Shown: in pieces, positions 1 through 10,912 of the stretch
Position numbering within the stretch: position 1 is the stretch's first letter
Layout: every line of letters starts with the position of its first letter
NCBI GenBank assembly: GCA_018902385.1
Contig: JABSSW010000003.1
Span: 434,001 to 498,000 of the forward strand
Origin: Physcia stellaris
Lineage: Eukaryota; Ascomycota; Lecanoromycetes; Caliciales; Physciaceae
Length of the DNA: 64,000 nt
Direction: 5' to 3'
The notes under the pieces: generated by a model
What the model was told of the DNA's origin: nothing
What the model saw: only the letters and a program-made list of their open reading frames with translations
The model's database searches: none
Translations under genes and position numbers: made by a program

Positions 1-662
1 GATATGAGTGTGTTCGCAACTCCTAATGGTCGCATGTTTGCCTGCAATGTTCAGTGCAACGTTTCACGTGGAAGAAGGCGGAATCGTACTCGCTGCGTAT
101 AAACTTGGTTGATATTCGCTAATCTTTTTGCTAAGACGTCACACGGCATCTCGTATCCGTTCTTGTACTTGAATTCAGCGGCTTCGCTCCTTGCACGAGT
201 GACAGATGCTCGGGCGTCAGCTATCGAGCCTGTAATGACGCATCCTACCGATGGCGAGATCTTGAACACGTAGGAGACCGATGATGGATCGATAAGTTTG
301 TCCTAAATCGAGAGGTTGGTGAGCCCATGCTGCAGAGATCCCTCAAATCGCTCGCAACTTTCACTAACCGGGACCTTCTTCTGCGATAAGACAACGGCAC
401 AGGTCTTTCCTCGCACTCCTACGGATGTTATGTTGGCAGCGGTGATAGCCTTGAAAGCATATTCTGTGGACAAAAGTTGGTGAGCTTCCAAGGGTTGCCG
501 AGCACCGAGGTGCATAAGAGGCTCCTGGAATACGGACCAACCTGATATAGCCTTCCAGTATCAGAGAATATCGTAATGTGCCGGTCGGCACCTGCGCTAC
601 CTGCAGAAAATATTTCAATATACATGAGAAGCTTGGGCAGTATGATGGAGCGAACCTGACAT
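1..662 (-). CDS. SCL1: Proteasome 20S subunit alpha-1 (Scl1/PSMA6 type), 3' end outside window
   Basis: Alpha-ring subunit of the 20S proteasome core. Exons read on the minus strand: 656-662 (ATGTCAG, only 7 nt), 538-600, 369-463, 90-302 and 1-41, the last running off the left edge. Introns are 601-655, 464-537, 303-368 and 42-89, all GT-AG. The joined product starts [15 protein letters not shown] and continues [56 protein letters not shown] and [17 protein letters not shown]. This is the proteasome alpha N-terminal signature (RLYQVEYAFKA) and the GxxADAR region typical of alpha-1. The start was chosen because an ATG-TCA-G mini-exon with a good donor restores the family N-terminus. It is divergent to the PPR gene. 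Identification is firm; exon 1 is an inference from consensus. Confidence 0.9.
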
Positions 663-1001
663 GGCGGCAGTGGTTGTGCTGGCGTGGAGTAGTACTTCTG
701 CTGGTAGGAGGTGGTGCTCAAGTAGCTAAGGACCAAGGATTGGCAAATGATTATCTGTCAAGGAAGGCAATGGTGCTTCGATGTCAAGGTGTATCATACG
801 CGTAGTAACTAGCAGCCTCCGACGATCTGCGGCCAAGAATTGTCGGTACGGAAGATCATTCAACCGAGGCAACAGCTAATGAGATGCCGAGAGCTCCCAA
901 TTTTGTAGTACAAGCCTTCTACCTCCTTTACCAATTCCACGTTCATGAACGCCCATTGATGGGACAGCATATTCGCGGGCAGGATGCAGCTATCATAGTA
1001 T
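663..1001. promoter_or_regulatory. Shared divergent promoter region of SCL1 and the PPR gene
   Basis: About 340 bp between the two divergent start codons. It must hold the upstream elements of both genes. I see no recognisable proteasome-type element or other motif. Confidence 0.4.
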
Positions 1002-3185
1002 ATGTCCCTGGGAAATTGTGTCTTCACAAAGAGCACCTCATTGACTGCACGGCGTTTGCTCGCGCCTCCCAGGGACACTCTTCGCTCGCGCTGTCTTTCC
1101 ACTTCAGACTTTTCACCTCGAATTTTCCGATACGTCAAGTACGATGTTGCTCAGTCTAATCTAGAACAAGGCGTTCCGAATCCTCGCCTTAAGCCACCTA
1201 ATGAGAGTAATGACATTCTCCATGGCAAAGCGACAACGACTCCCGTGTCCGGTACCCAGGAGAGGTTGCCGCGCCCGCACCAAAAAGCGACGTGGGTAGT
1301 CCCCGTTTGGGATAGCACAGTTCCTGAAAACCCTGTTACCGATTTACCTGATATAACCGATCCACCCGATATACGGGAATGGAGCAATGCTGTCGTATGG
1401 GACGACCGATCGATAGCCGGTGGTCCTCCAAAAGCTGAGAACGCCGTAGCGCGAAGAGTGGCCGCTGAGCGCAAATCCCGACAACATAAGATCTCGAAGA
1501 CTCTAGGGTATATCAGTAATTTAGGCGACGGGCTTGGAGAACTCCATTGGCGTCGTTCGCTCAATCTATTGATTGCGCACACAGAGCTCAAGCAAGAAAT
1601 AGATTTGTCGAAAGACGCACAGAATCCTGGAAACACATATCGACGGGGCCGTGCCGAGCACCGCTTTACCCAGATACACGCAGAACAAATTCCACAACCA
1701 CAAATTTGGTCTACATCCAGTTTCGAAGACTATGTGGCATCCTTAGTAAAATCGTCTGTGACTGGATCTCTCCATCGACTGTATTACAAGGAAAACGACT
1801 CTCATATCGCGAGTGTTGTGCGATTACTACACGAAATATTTGCGAACCCTCGATTGTATGCGTATCCGAGTATCACAGCTTGTAATATAGCGATGGCGTA
1901 TTGCTACAAAGTCTCACACTTCGCTGAAGCTAGGTCAATCCTCTCGCGGATGGAAGATCACGATCTCCTCATCTCTCCGGAAACATTCAATATTATGCTC
2001 AGAGGTTCAGCCAAATGCAAAAATACTCAGCACTTCAATTTCATTCTGAAGCACATGATAGAAAGGGGCTTGAAACCCAATGCAGAGACGTGGATGATAT
2101 TCTACCAGATCAGCATGTCTGATCAGGCGAGATCTGAGGTTTACCACCGCATGCGCGACATGGGCGTTTTGGACGACCCTTTGGCCACGAAGTATTTCCT
2201 AACCCTAGCAAGTCGTACAGTGTTGAAAGAACACTTAGAAGAGGGTCGTTCGGTTGCCAGCTTTCTTGAGTGCCTAGATGGGGCTGGCGAACTAGGCCGG
2301 CTCACAACAGCTGTAGGCAACATCATTTTAGATGAAGTCGGCAACCGCAGCTCTGTTCAAGATGTCATGACGACACTCAAGGATCTGAAGCAATACAGTA
2401 TGAAGTTCGACGAAGTGACACTGAATACTGTCCTCCATCATTGTCTGTCAAACAGGGATCACGATGATGCTATCAAAGCTCTCAAACGGTTCCGCCAGTG
2501 GTACACTCTACTTCCGGAGAAATTGGCCTATGACGCTCTGTTTCTCCTGGCATGGCGAAGCAGACACTTTAATTGCTCCAAGGTGGTTTGGAGGTATGCC
2601 TGCGCAGAAGGGTTTCTGGGTCACAGGATGAAAAAACTTGTTCTAAACAGCCTGCTTCGAGATTGGCCAACTGGGCCTGCTGCACAGTCCATGACTCGCG
2701 GTGACGTGTGGAGAGCAGCTGCAGGGAAATTGGTCGTTGGCGTGAGCCTGGATGCGGAATCGGAGGCTGAGATGTATCGCTGCTCGAAAATGGTTGATTC
2801 TCCCAAAGCTGAAGAGCCCACTGCGCTAGATTCTGCGGCTCTAGGAGACAAAACTCGAAATATATGGATCGACTGCTTTTTTCGGGATTTTGCCGTTGCG
2901 CATTGCTTCAAGGTCGACGGTCATTTAGATGACCTCCTGCGCCAAGCGTTAGCTATGGATCGCCAGTGGGCTCTTGAAGAAGTCTCGACGCGAAAATCGT
3001 TCACGTGGATGCTGCAGCATAGTATTCCTGTCAAGCTGAAAGAGTACTTTCCAGCTAGGTTTTTCCCGGAGGATCGTCCCAGCTTTCGATTCGAGAAGGA
3101 GCCTCCCTTGGACGTCGAAAGGGACGAATATAGAGAGGACGACTCCAATGGTTCAGGACCTCATGCTACTCTAGGTTTGCCCTAG
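1002..3185 (+). CDS. Pentatricopeptide-repeat (PPR) protein, probably mitochondrial
   Basis: Single uninterrupted frame of 727 residues. The N-terminus (about residues 1-45) is rich in Arg, Ser and Thr and poor in acidic residues, as in a mitochondrial targeting peptide. The middle holds helix pairs of PPR type, clearest in about residues 295-390: TACNIAMAYCYKVSHFAEAR, then SPETFNIMLRGSAKCKNTQ, then MIERGLKPNAETW. A further likely unit is near residues 470-500 (VTLNTVLHHCLSNRDHDDAI). PPR proteins bind organellar RNA and act in its maturation or translation. The yeast counterpart cannot be named from sequence alone. The C-terminal 150 residues have no recognisable domain. An earlier or later start is possible. 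Confidence 0.75.
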   Translation: MSLGNCVFTKSTSLTARRLLAPPRDTLRSRCLSTSDFSPRIFRYVKYDVAQSNLEQGVPNPRLKPPNESNDILHGKATTTPVSGTQERLPRPHQKATWVVPVWDSTVPENPVTDLPDITDPPDIREWSNAVVWDDRSIAGGPPKAENAVARRVAAERKSRQHKISKTLGYISNLGDGLGELHWRRSLNLLIAHTELKQEIDLSKDAQNPGNTYRRGRAEHRFTQIHAEQIPQPQIWSTSSFEDYVASLVKSSVTGSLHRLYYKENDSHIASVVRLLHEIFANPRLYAYPSITACNIAMAYCYKVSHFAEARSILSRMEDHDLLISPETFNIMLRGSAKCKNTQHFNFILKHMIERGLKPNAETWMIFYQISMSDQARSEVYHRMRDMGVLDDPLATKYFLTLASRTVLKEHLEEGRSVASFLECLDGAGELGRLTTAVGNIILDEVGNRSSVQDVMTTLKDLKQYSMKFDEVTLNTVLHHCLSNRDHDDAIKALKRFRQWYTLLPEKLAYDALFLLAWRSRHFNCSKVVWRYACAEGFLGHRMKKLVLNSLLRDWPTGPAAQSMTRGDVWRAAAGKLVVGVSLDAESEAEMYRCSKMVDSPKAEEPTALDSAALGDKTRNIWIDCFFRDFAVAHCFKVDGHLDDLLRQALAMDRQWALEEVSTRKSFTWMLQHSIPVKLKEYFPARFFPEDRPSFRFEKEPPLDVERDEYREDDSNGSGPHATLGLP

Positions 3186-3686
3186 TTTTGGGAGATTCAG
3201 CGCTTAGAGTAAGGTATGTAAGGAAAAGGTGCCTTTCTCGCATAGTGGTCGAACATAGAAGTCCATAGCAATTTTTGCTTGTAAAGAAACATGTACTCGT
3301 ACTCTATCAATACAAAAACCATTGACCTTCTCCAAAATCATGCAGCCATAAGAAAACACCTGCCTTCCAGTACCGCTACCAATCAACATCCCCAAAAGGC
3401 TTGCTCAAGCCAGTACAAAACACAGGTGTAGAACTCAAATGAACAGTCGCCAAACACCTCCTGACTTCCGCCATCCATACCTCTAATGCTGCCACGCCCA
3501 TCCATCCAAACTTGCCCCGTACTGACTCCGAGCGCTTCCATCATACCCTAGAAAACCCCAAAAACCAAACTCCCCCTCCCCAAACGAGCGTCAAATCTAA
3601 AAACACAAGCAACAACAACAAGAAGAAGAAACCCCAGCACCACCACCCCACTCCCAACCATCCCCACCACCCCCTCAAAACAGCAC
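3186..3686. other. Convergent intergenic spacer with C-rich low-complexity tract
   Basis: Lies between the 3' ends of the PPR and zinc-finger genes. Positions about 3550-3760 are strongly C/A-biased on the + strand (runs of CCCC, CAC, AAC). No gene was recognised. Confidence 0.5.
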
Positions 3687-4778
3687 TCAACACCCCCGAA
3701 CAGCAAACTCCTCCCCCCCAAGCCCCTCCCCACTCCTCCTCCGTCCCCTCCCCTTAGGGATCTCAACCCCATGCACCGTCCGCAGATGATCGACGAAATG
3801 ATCCTCACGGGTGAAGCCGCCCTTGCAATTGGGCGTCTTCTCGCCCGCGCGCCCGCAGGTGCCGCCGGGGCGGGCGTAGGGACAGTCGTGCCGCGCCGAG
3901 GGCGAGGGGAAGTGGATTTTCATGTGGCGCTGCAGGTCGTAGTAGCGCGCGAAGGCGCCGGTGCAGTTGGGGTGCAGGCAGATGTGCGGTTTCGAGGCGG
4001 GGAGGTGGGAGAGGTGGTGGCTCTGGTGCTGCGGGAGGGGGGGCTGTGTTAGTTGTTTGTGCGCGCGTGAGGCTGCGGAAAAGATGTGAGGATGGATTTT
4101 GGGGGTGGGGAATAGAGCTCGGCTGGTACTTGAGGGGAAGATGGGCTTTTTGTTTGATTGATGTGCTGCTTTCAGATGATATGGAGTTCAGGAAATGGTT
4201 TACGGTAGGAACTTTGAAAATATAATGAGACTTGTGAAGTACATGGAAGAATCATCAGAGGCCAAGGCACGAAATGAGTCGAAAATGACAGGAGAAACAA
4301 TCGACAGATCCTCGAGTGAAAAGCTAAACAAAATATAATTCGAAATGGATCATACGGAACGAGATATATATCTAACAAAAGCTAATAGTTTGCTTACCTA
4401 GATCCCCTAGTATTCGTAGCGAGTGGAGGTGGTGCTAGGCGAGGTTGAGATGGCCCTTGACCATGGCCTTGAGCATATCTGTTTTGCTGGCTACCCTGGT
4501 TTGAGGACGGGTACTGATAAGGCGCAGGCGAATCTGAAGAACTGGAACCGTTGCTGTCCTGAGAATGACTGTATGACATAGGTTGGGTCATAGATGTGTA
4601 CCCCTGACTCTGGGCATAAGGTTGTATTCGAGGCTGTTGGGCCGGATAGTAGTTGGATTGGGGTCTGATTTGGCCATGATTGCTTGACTGATACTGCAGA
4701 ACCAAATAAGTCTCTGGCCTGATGTGAACCAATTTGAGAACGCTTGCTTACAGAGTGGTGTTGATTTGAATAAGACAT
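3687..4778 (-). CDS. C2H2 zinc-finger protein (putative transcription factor)
   Basis: Exon 1 is 4752-4778 (MSYSNQHHS) and exon 2 is 4398-4693, joined by a clean 58-nt intron (GTAAGC...TTCTGCAG). Exon 2 is Gln/Tyr/Ser/Pro-rich, like an activation or disordered region (PQSNYYPAQQPRIQPYAQSQ). The last exon, ending at 3687, carries two zinc-finger-like units. The first is KPHICLHPNCTGAFARYYDL followed by QRHMKIH. The second is C-P-Y...C with GGFTREDHFVDHLRTVHG, where the widely spaced Cys resemble fungal C2H2 variants. The 3' acceptor is uncertain: exon 2 ends in phase 2, and the best-fitting acceptor is the TCAAG near 4127-4131, giving an intron of about 270 nt, long for this genome. The target is unknown. 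Confidence 0.65.
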
Positions 4779-6821
4779 GCTTGGATCTGGGCAAGCACTG
4801 GATATCGAGGAAGATAGATATAGAACCGGATTTTGTAGGTCACCCGATGCTTGGAGCTCGCGTAGGATCAATGGATTTAATAACTCAAGATGTGCTTTAT
4901 GAGGTGACACTTTAGTAATTCGAGTACAGCAACGAGTTCTTGTATTCAAGCGAGTCGCAGCCGAGGTTTTATGTGCTGCCCACAGCGGCTCTGGAGACAT
5001 GATGGATGAGGATGTCGGATTGCCTCGACAGCGCAAAGGACTCAAGTTGCCTGACAAAATGAAGAGGCAATACAACAAAGAAGCATAGGTCATACGCCTG
5101 ATCTTAGTAGTAAAGCAAAGGATTCACCGGGCAGATCCAGCGTTGGAAGGCGGAAGAGACCGGTGAAGTTACGCTCGGTACTCATATTAGAAGAGCAAGG
5201 TATAAGTCGCAATTTGCAGCAATGGCAACGAGGTTGCGAAAGGGCGATGAGGACCGCAACCGGCCTCACGGAAAAGGGTGTGCTCATGCAAGATACGCAC
5301 TAACAAACCAGGAACTCATCTTCTCCCATGACATGTGACAGGATTCTTGAGATTCATGTTTCGATTGGAAGCCTCGAAGCGGGTACGGACCGCAGGTTCC
5401 ATGGCGCAAAGTCGACTGATGTTCGAAAGACGTTTTAATGGAGTTTATTGGCTATGGATCTCAAAACCTATGCTAGCAGAGTGCGGTAATTGAGCATCGA
5501 GCACCGCCCCGACCAGAGCAGTCATACAATGGAGATCATAGACTTGAACTTATTATCCATGGCACTTTGGTCAACCACTTCTATGTCGTCCTTGTGGAGC
5601 CAGGGATTGCACATCGGCATGGCAGTGCCTCTTTCTAGCTAGAATTGCAGCACACTGACATCGAGAAAGCGGGTTCGCGGCCAAGGTCTCATGTCCAGAT
5701 GATGTGGTTTGCAAAAAGCCGGTAGAAGATGAGACTGCGCCATGTTTGTACATGATGATATTGACGATTGAAGCCTCGCCGGCAGCCTTAGATTTTCGTG
5801 GCGGCAGGATCCGCAGTACCTTGGCTTGAAATCCCATAGGTTACTTCATGAAGCTGGCGCTTGTCTCGCTGCTCCTTTTGGGCCGACCGTATGACCTTAT
5901 TGAGATGGAATGCCGACTCTCATAAGGGTACGACGTAAAGCCGGGACCTGCGAGGGCCAATGAGTGTTCGTGATCTAACATAGCCCTCTTGACATTGTAA
6001 GAACTTATAGTGCATCGTAAGGCCTACTATGTGAAAGGAAAGTCCTCCATCTCGACAACGTTTGTGGCTGAAGGAGGGTAGGCTTGGACAAAGAAGCGGG
6101 AAGGTGAGTTTGATCGGGAAAGGCAAGAAGGCAGATAGCAGTGAAGCCGGTAGTCTTATCATAACGGTGGGCTGATGGCCTCCTCAAAGTATACAAACCG
6201 GGCTTTGCTTGGAACGCTTCCCTTCTCGCAAGCTGACCAATCGAGGCAGTGCGCAAGTAGCGTGGCCGCCTTCTTCGCCTGCTCTGACTGAATGAGGCTG
6301 TAAGCAGCAGACAGGAAAGACAGAAAAGAAGCGAGCAAACTTCTACCCCACGATGAAGCGACCAGTAGCGGGTTACGGTCTAGCGCACATGTCGATTGGG
6401 GAAGGATGGTGTTCCAATGGCTGCAGAGATAGCGGACGGAGAAAAAAGAGGAAACTTTTGGCATCATTTCATGGTGGAGTATAAGGCTGTCGGGGCGTTG
6501 AAATGCCTTGCGCGCAGACTAGACTCTTTCACTCGTGGCGCATGGCCGAAGCGCCCTCGGGCTAGGCAGCAGTCTGCGGCCTGAGAACGATGACCAACGA
6601 GATTGAACGGTTACTTGACACAAAGCACAAGGTAAGTAGAAAGTAAGTGTGAGAGAGAGAGAGAGAGACCAAGATGAGGTTTAGGATACGCGCTTCCAAG
6701 AACGGCCTACCAGGTAATGTAGGTTGGCTGACAGATGCAATGTACTAATGAGCACGAACCTGTTAGAGCGACCCCTTCCGCTGCTTATAGTTGCCCCGAC
6801 CACCAAACCATTGCTCGGACC
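4779..6821. other. 2-kb intergenic region, no supported gene
   Basis: Lies between the head of the zinc-finger gene and the tail of NOT3. Only short, non-homologous open frames were seen. The one clear structure is a (GA)9 microsatellite at 6651-6668. Confidence 0.4.
6651..6668. repeat. (GA)9 microsatellite
   Basis: Nine uninterrupted GA units in intergenic DNA downstream of NOT3. Confidence 0.9.
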
Positions 6822-9021
6822 TCATAGATCATCTTCGAGGAATTTGTACGCGAATTTAAAATCGGCTTTTCGTCGATTCATCCTGTCGGGTCAGACTTAT
6901 GTATCAGTAAATGTGCAGTAATATATATGGTAAGATCGATCCTCTCGTCCACCTTTGGGAATGTTCTTTGCATACCACGTGCTTTCGTAATCAAAGAACC
7001 TATAAGTTCCTTGCTCGTACTCCTCCGTGATAGTCTTGGGTTCTTCGTGCCGTTGAAACCATGTCTGATACTGCTTATGGAAGCGCCAACTTTGACTCTT
7101 TAGCGATTTGGCCGCCATGTACTGTTGGTAGGTGTTCTGGCGGTAGTAGAAAATGTAGAAGAGAGTGTCCGTGTCGATTTTGGAGTATAGAGAGGGGTCG
7201 TCAATGGTCATGAAAGGCTCCTGCGGGTAGTATCTTGGTGTATTATACTTGGTTTGCGGTCGGTAGTGTCGTGGCTTTTCCGCGTCTAAATAGTCGGGGC
7301 AAGTGGCATGGGAGGCAGCTAGCAGGCGTTGAACAGATGGTGAAGGAGTGGATGCGGCATGACTTTTAGTTGCTTCGAACGACTGAATGAGATCCTGTAG
7401 GCCCGGAGGCAGATGGTAAACCGATTCGTCTTCTTCTGGTTTGGTCGATACTCGGCCATTTGGCTGCCCTGCACCTGGCTGCTCGTTGATGAGCGAAGGG
7501 GGTTGCGAGTCTTGCGGTTTTGTCGAAGTAGTCGGGATAGCAGCGGGTTGTGGCGACGGAGACGCCCCCGAAGTTTCTGATACTGCTGATTCATCGACTG
7601 CTGCAGACAGCGGCGACGGTATCGGTTCAATACCGGGCCTGTTTGTGGGTACCCCTTTCGCCTGACTTGAGATGGGAGACTCCGATTGAGCAGGTTCGTT
7701 TGACTTGTTGTCACTAGTCGCTGACACTGGAACTGCAGACTTTTGAGCCGGAGTATGCCCTACGCTTGTCGGTAGCGAAGTTGCTATACTTGGAGATGTT
7801 GCAGCACTACTCTTCGCAGCTGGAGGTGTGGGAACGGCACCCAGGCCGATAGTGTTCGCAGAAGAAGGTGCTGCTGCACTGGGCGGAGGAGGTAATGGAG
7901 CTATGCCGACAGCAGACTTGTCGCTTGCCGCTGCCGCCGCAGCTGCTGAAGCATATTTCAAAGTCTCTCCTGGTGCCCTCGTCGGTATTGGTGCCGGCTT
8001 CATGGCGTTTGATGTAGCTCCATTAGTAATGTTTCCAAGCGGCGTATGTAACGAGGCGAGCGCAGGCAAAGGTGATTTTAATTGATTTGATGATCTGCGT
8101 GTAGCAGCTCCTGAGGGTTCGGATACTGAGGATGACTTTGGCTTCCCGCTGCCTATGGCAGCGCCCCGACCATCTGCGGTGTCTGGTACATCGTCTTGTA
8201 TTGATTGTGCGTCTTGTGAAGATACTCGGTCAATGTCATTACCCATGCCAAAGGCGCCCTCATCCTCCTCGAGGTTGAGATCATCGTAAATAGTGTCGTC
8301 TTCATTAAAGTCAATGTCCTGGTTGTTCTCAACATAGTACTTAATGCTTTCTTCGATGTCGTGAACTTGTTCGGTCTCCACGTTGCCATTCTGTAACGAT
8401 CGCAGGAGCAGTTCAAGCTTGCCTTGATGCCATTTATGTCGTTCTGTCAGTCTTGCAAGTTCTGCTAACCGATCTGCTTTTGCCGAGTCCTTTTTGCCCT
8501 TTTTAACGGTAGCGTTCAGGGTTTCTTCCTCGGCCTCCAACGCTTCGACTTGATGATCCAGCTCCTCGACCATATTTGCTAGGAAATCACAAGCCTCAGC
8601 CTTTTCTTGTTCCTTAGGATCCAATTTTGCCGCAGCTGATAATCCCTCTTTAGAAAAAGCTTTGGTCTTCATCTCTTTCTCAACTGCCTTGAATTTCTCC
8701 ATTTGCTGTGTAGAGAGCAGACGTCAGCACTCAGCCTAGATCGAACGCCCCAAAGCCAGAACAAACATTCTCAATAGCCTTTCGCTGCTCCATGAGCGGT
8801 TTCTTGTCTTTGACCTCATTCCCAGCCGCCCAGGTTTTGATCTGATCTCGACTGCGCTGTAGCTTCTTGATCTCGCGTTTGAGTGCATCTTCAAGTTTCT
8901 CCTTTTGTGAAGCGTTGGTGGATTGTTGGATTTTGTCGTGTATGCTCTCGAAAGCCTGTATCCCCTCTCCGACTTTCTTGAAGCACTTGTCGATTTCCTG
9001 TTGCACTTTTCGTGCAGCCAT
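6822..9021 (-). CDS. NOT3: CCR4-NOT complex subunit NOT3/NOT5
   Basis: Subunit of the CCR4-NOT deadenylase and transcription-regulation complex. Three exons: 8767-9021, 6976-8705 and 6822-6882; introns 8706-8766 (61 nt) and 6883-6975 (93 nt). The product is 681 residues. The N-terminal Not3 coiled-coil domain (about 1-230) is clear: QEIDKCFKKVGEGIQAFESI, KKLQRSRDQIKTWAAGNEVK, then EKEMKTKAFSKEGL across the first junction. A Ser/Pro/Ala-rich linker of about 250 residues follows. The C-terminal NOT box has TLFYIFYYRQNTYQQYMAAK and WFQRHEEPKTITEEYEQGTY. Splicing the second intron turns YESTW into WMNRRKADFKFAYKFLEDDL, the expected C-terminus, then TGA. Without that splice the frame would end in an unrelated tail. 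It is divergent to DTD1. Confidence 0.93.
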
Positions 9022-9776
9022 TGTAATTCAGAGATGAGTTATGGGGTGAAGGAGTATTTGACCCGGTTTAACGTCGGTAGCGACAGGTAAGGGTAGGAGT
9101 AACAATGGTGGAGTAACTAGCCTCCTAATGAGGTTTAAATGGGGACGCAGGAATGTTTGAAGATATTGTGACGACGAACCTAATTCTAGGAGCTGGAACG
9201 CAAGATAGCCTTGTCGAAGCAACTACGTAAATGTTGGGTCGTGTTTCGCGAAGCCAAACTTAAAGTTGTGAGGCTCTTCAACCCTACTGTATCACATGCT
9301 TCCATTTACTCCTTCGTTAGGGTTGTGACGGTGGGGCTCAATAATGAGCCTCTTAAGTAGGTACTGAGAGTACTTCCATGAAGCAACTCATATCAGCTGC
9401 TCTTGCAGTTGTCGGAATCAGATAACAAATGACTTACCAAATCTCACTTTTGCCACCTTTCGACGCTTTATTGTAATTTTCTGATCACTTCCTATCTCGT
9501 CGAGTAATGGGATAGTCTGATGATCCTTTACATCTCTCTTACATGAATTACATTTGATCGATTCAGCCTTGACGAGGGCCTATTCTAAGTGCCTAGGATT
9601 CTTCACAGTTATCAGACGCCAATGCTCCCTTTTATAGCATATTGACAGCGCGAGTTTCGAAAGTGAAAAAGGGATATTTGACTCTATGAGCGTTATCTTT
9701 CTCTTGATCGTATGAGTTGCACTGCAGGATTATGAAAAGTTAACAGTCCTGTCAATCCTATCAAGGCCATCGTCTG
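9022..9776. promoter_or_regulatory. Divergent promoter region NOT3/DTD1
   Basis: Holds the 5' flanks of both genes. No gene, tRNA or clear factor site was recognised. Confidence 0.4.
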
Positions 9777-10603
9777 ATGGGAGAGATAGCAATACTTCAA
9801 CGAGTCGCCTCTGCCACCGTGACTGTCGATTCTCAACTCATTTCTTCAATCGGTAAAGGAGTCCTAGTATTCGCAGCTGTCGACCGTGATGATACTCCAA
9901 AGGAAGTGGAATCCATGGCGGCGAAAGTATTGAAGATGAAAATGTGGCCCGATGATGATGGCGGACAAGTGTGATATTCCTATCTACGCCTCATGTTTTG
10001 GGTACGTTTGCTCATTTAAGATAGTGGAAGCATAGTGTCCAGGACATCAAAGGCGAAGTACTCTGTGGTATGCGAAGCAGTCGGATAAAGTTCGTACCCT
10101 TCTGATAGCACTAGTCTCTCAATTTACATTGCTGGCCTCCACTAAGAAGGGCAACAAGCCCGATTTCCACGGGGCCGCTGGTGGCGAGAAAGCAAGAGAA
10201 CTTTACGATCAATTCTTCACCAAAGTGCAAGAATTGCACGGCCCAGAAAAGGTTAAGAACGGAGTTTTTCAGGCAATGATGCAGGTCGGACTTGTCAACG
10301 ATGGTAGGTGGATCTTTGTAGAGGCAGCTAGACAGCTTACTGACTACCGGTCAAGGTCCGGTAAGCGTCGAATATCACAGCATAGATGCCGAAGTATTTC
10401 ACACACTTCATTCATCATTATCAGGTCACTATGAGTCTTTTGTGAGAAAGTACTAATCCAGGCACATATAGGTAACTCTCGAGATACAAACGAACCCGGC
10501 CAAGGCTCAGGCGAAAGCAGATGACAAGCCCCAAGACCCTCCTGCTAAAGACACCAAGCAGGGTAACGGGAGCTTTGTATTACCCAAGTCTTTACTCGAA
10601 TAG
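9777..10603 (+). CDS. DTD1: D-aminoacyl-tRNA deacylase
   Basis: Hydrolyses D-aminoacyl-tRNA (D-Tyr-tRNA and similar) to keep D-amino acids out of translation. Five exons: 9777-9968, 10025-10067, 10115-10303, 10356-10360 (5 nt) and 10472-10603, giving 186 residues, the usual eukaryotic length plus a short charged tail. Family blocks in order: LQRVASATVTVD, GKGVLVFAAVDRDDT, the MKMWPDDDGGQ/WKHSVQDIKGEVLC junction, the catalytic SQFTLLASTKKGNKPDFHGA, then VKNGVFQAMMQVGLVNDGPV and TLEIQTNP. The GP of NDGPV is supplied by the 5-nt exon GTCCG, flanked by introns of 52 and 111 nt; the second has a TACTAATC branch-point-like sequence. CPR6 follows on the same strand 310 bp away. Confidence 0.9.
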
Positions 10604-10912
10604 GAAGCATGGGGGAAATCATGAGAGATAGTGTCTGAGTTCCATGTACATAGACACACGTGTATATTATGGAGTGATTGAATTCAATAGAGTCGCGAAA
10701 TACAGATATCAATGAAATTGCCTCATTTGACGAAAGCGAGATTTCTAGGGCTTTCCATGCGTCAGTTGTTCCGTGGCGCGAACAGCAGCCCAAGCACTAC
10801 TTAACCCCAAAACTTATCACGCACAAAATCTTCGAAGAGAATGAAATACTCGAACTTCCCAGTACGCAACTAGAATCGGCAGCCTCACTGTCATCGACCA
10901 ATCATAGACACC
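10604..10912. promoter_or_regulatory. DTD1-CPR6 intergenic region
   Basis: 309 bp holding the DTD1 3' end and CPR6 promoter. GAA/TTC triplets occur around 10828-10860 but do not form a regular nGAAn heat-shock array. Confidence 0.3.

Noticed and set aside
1151-1636. 161-residue minus-strand frame inside the PPR gene
   Set aside because: It lies wholly within a better-supported coding frame and has no domain.
3548-3808. Gly-rich minus-strand frame near the zinc-finger stop
   Set aside because: It reflects the C-rich tract on the other strand and is not a protein-like sequence.
10828-10860. Possible heat-shock elements upstream of CPR6
   Set aside because: GAA and TTC triplets occur but not in the regular 5-bp alternation of an HSE.
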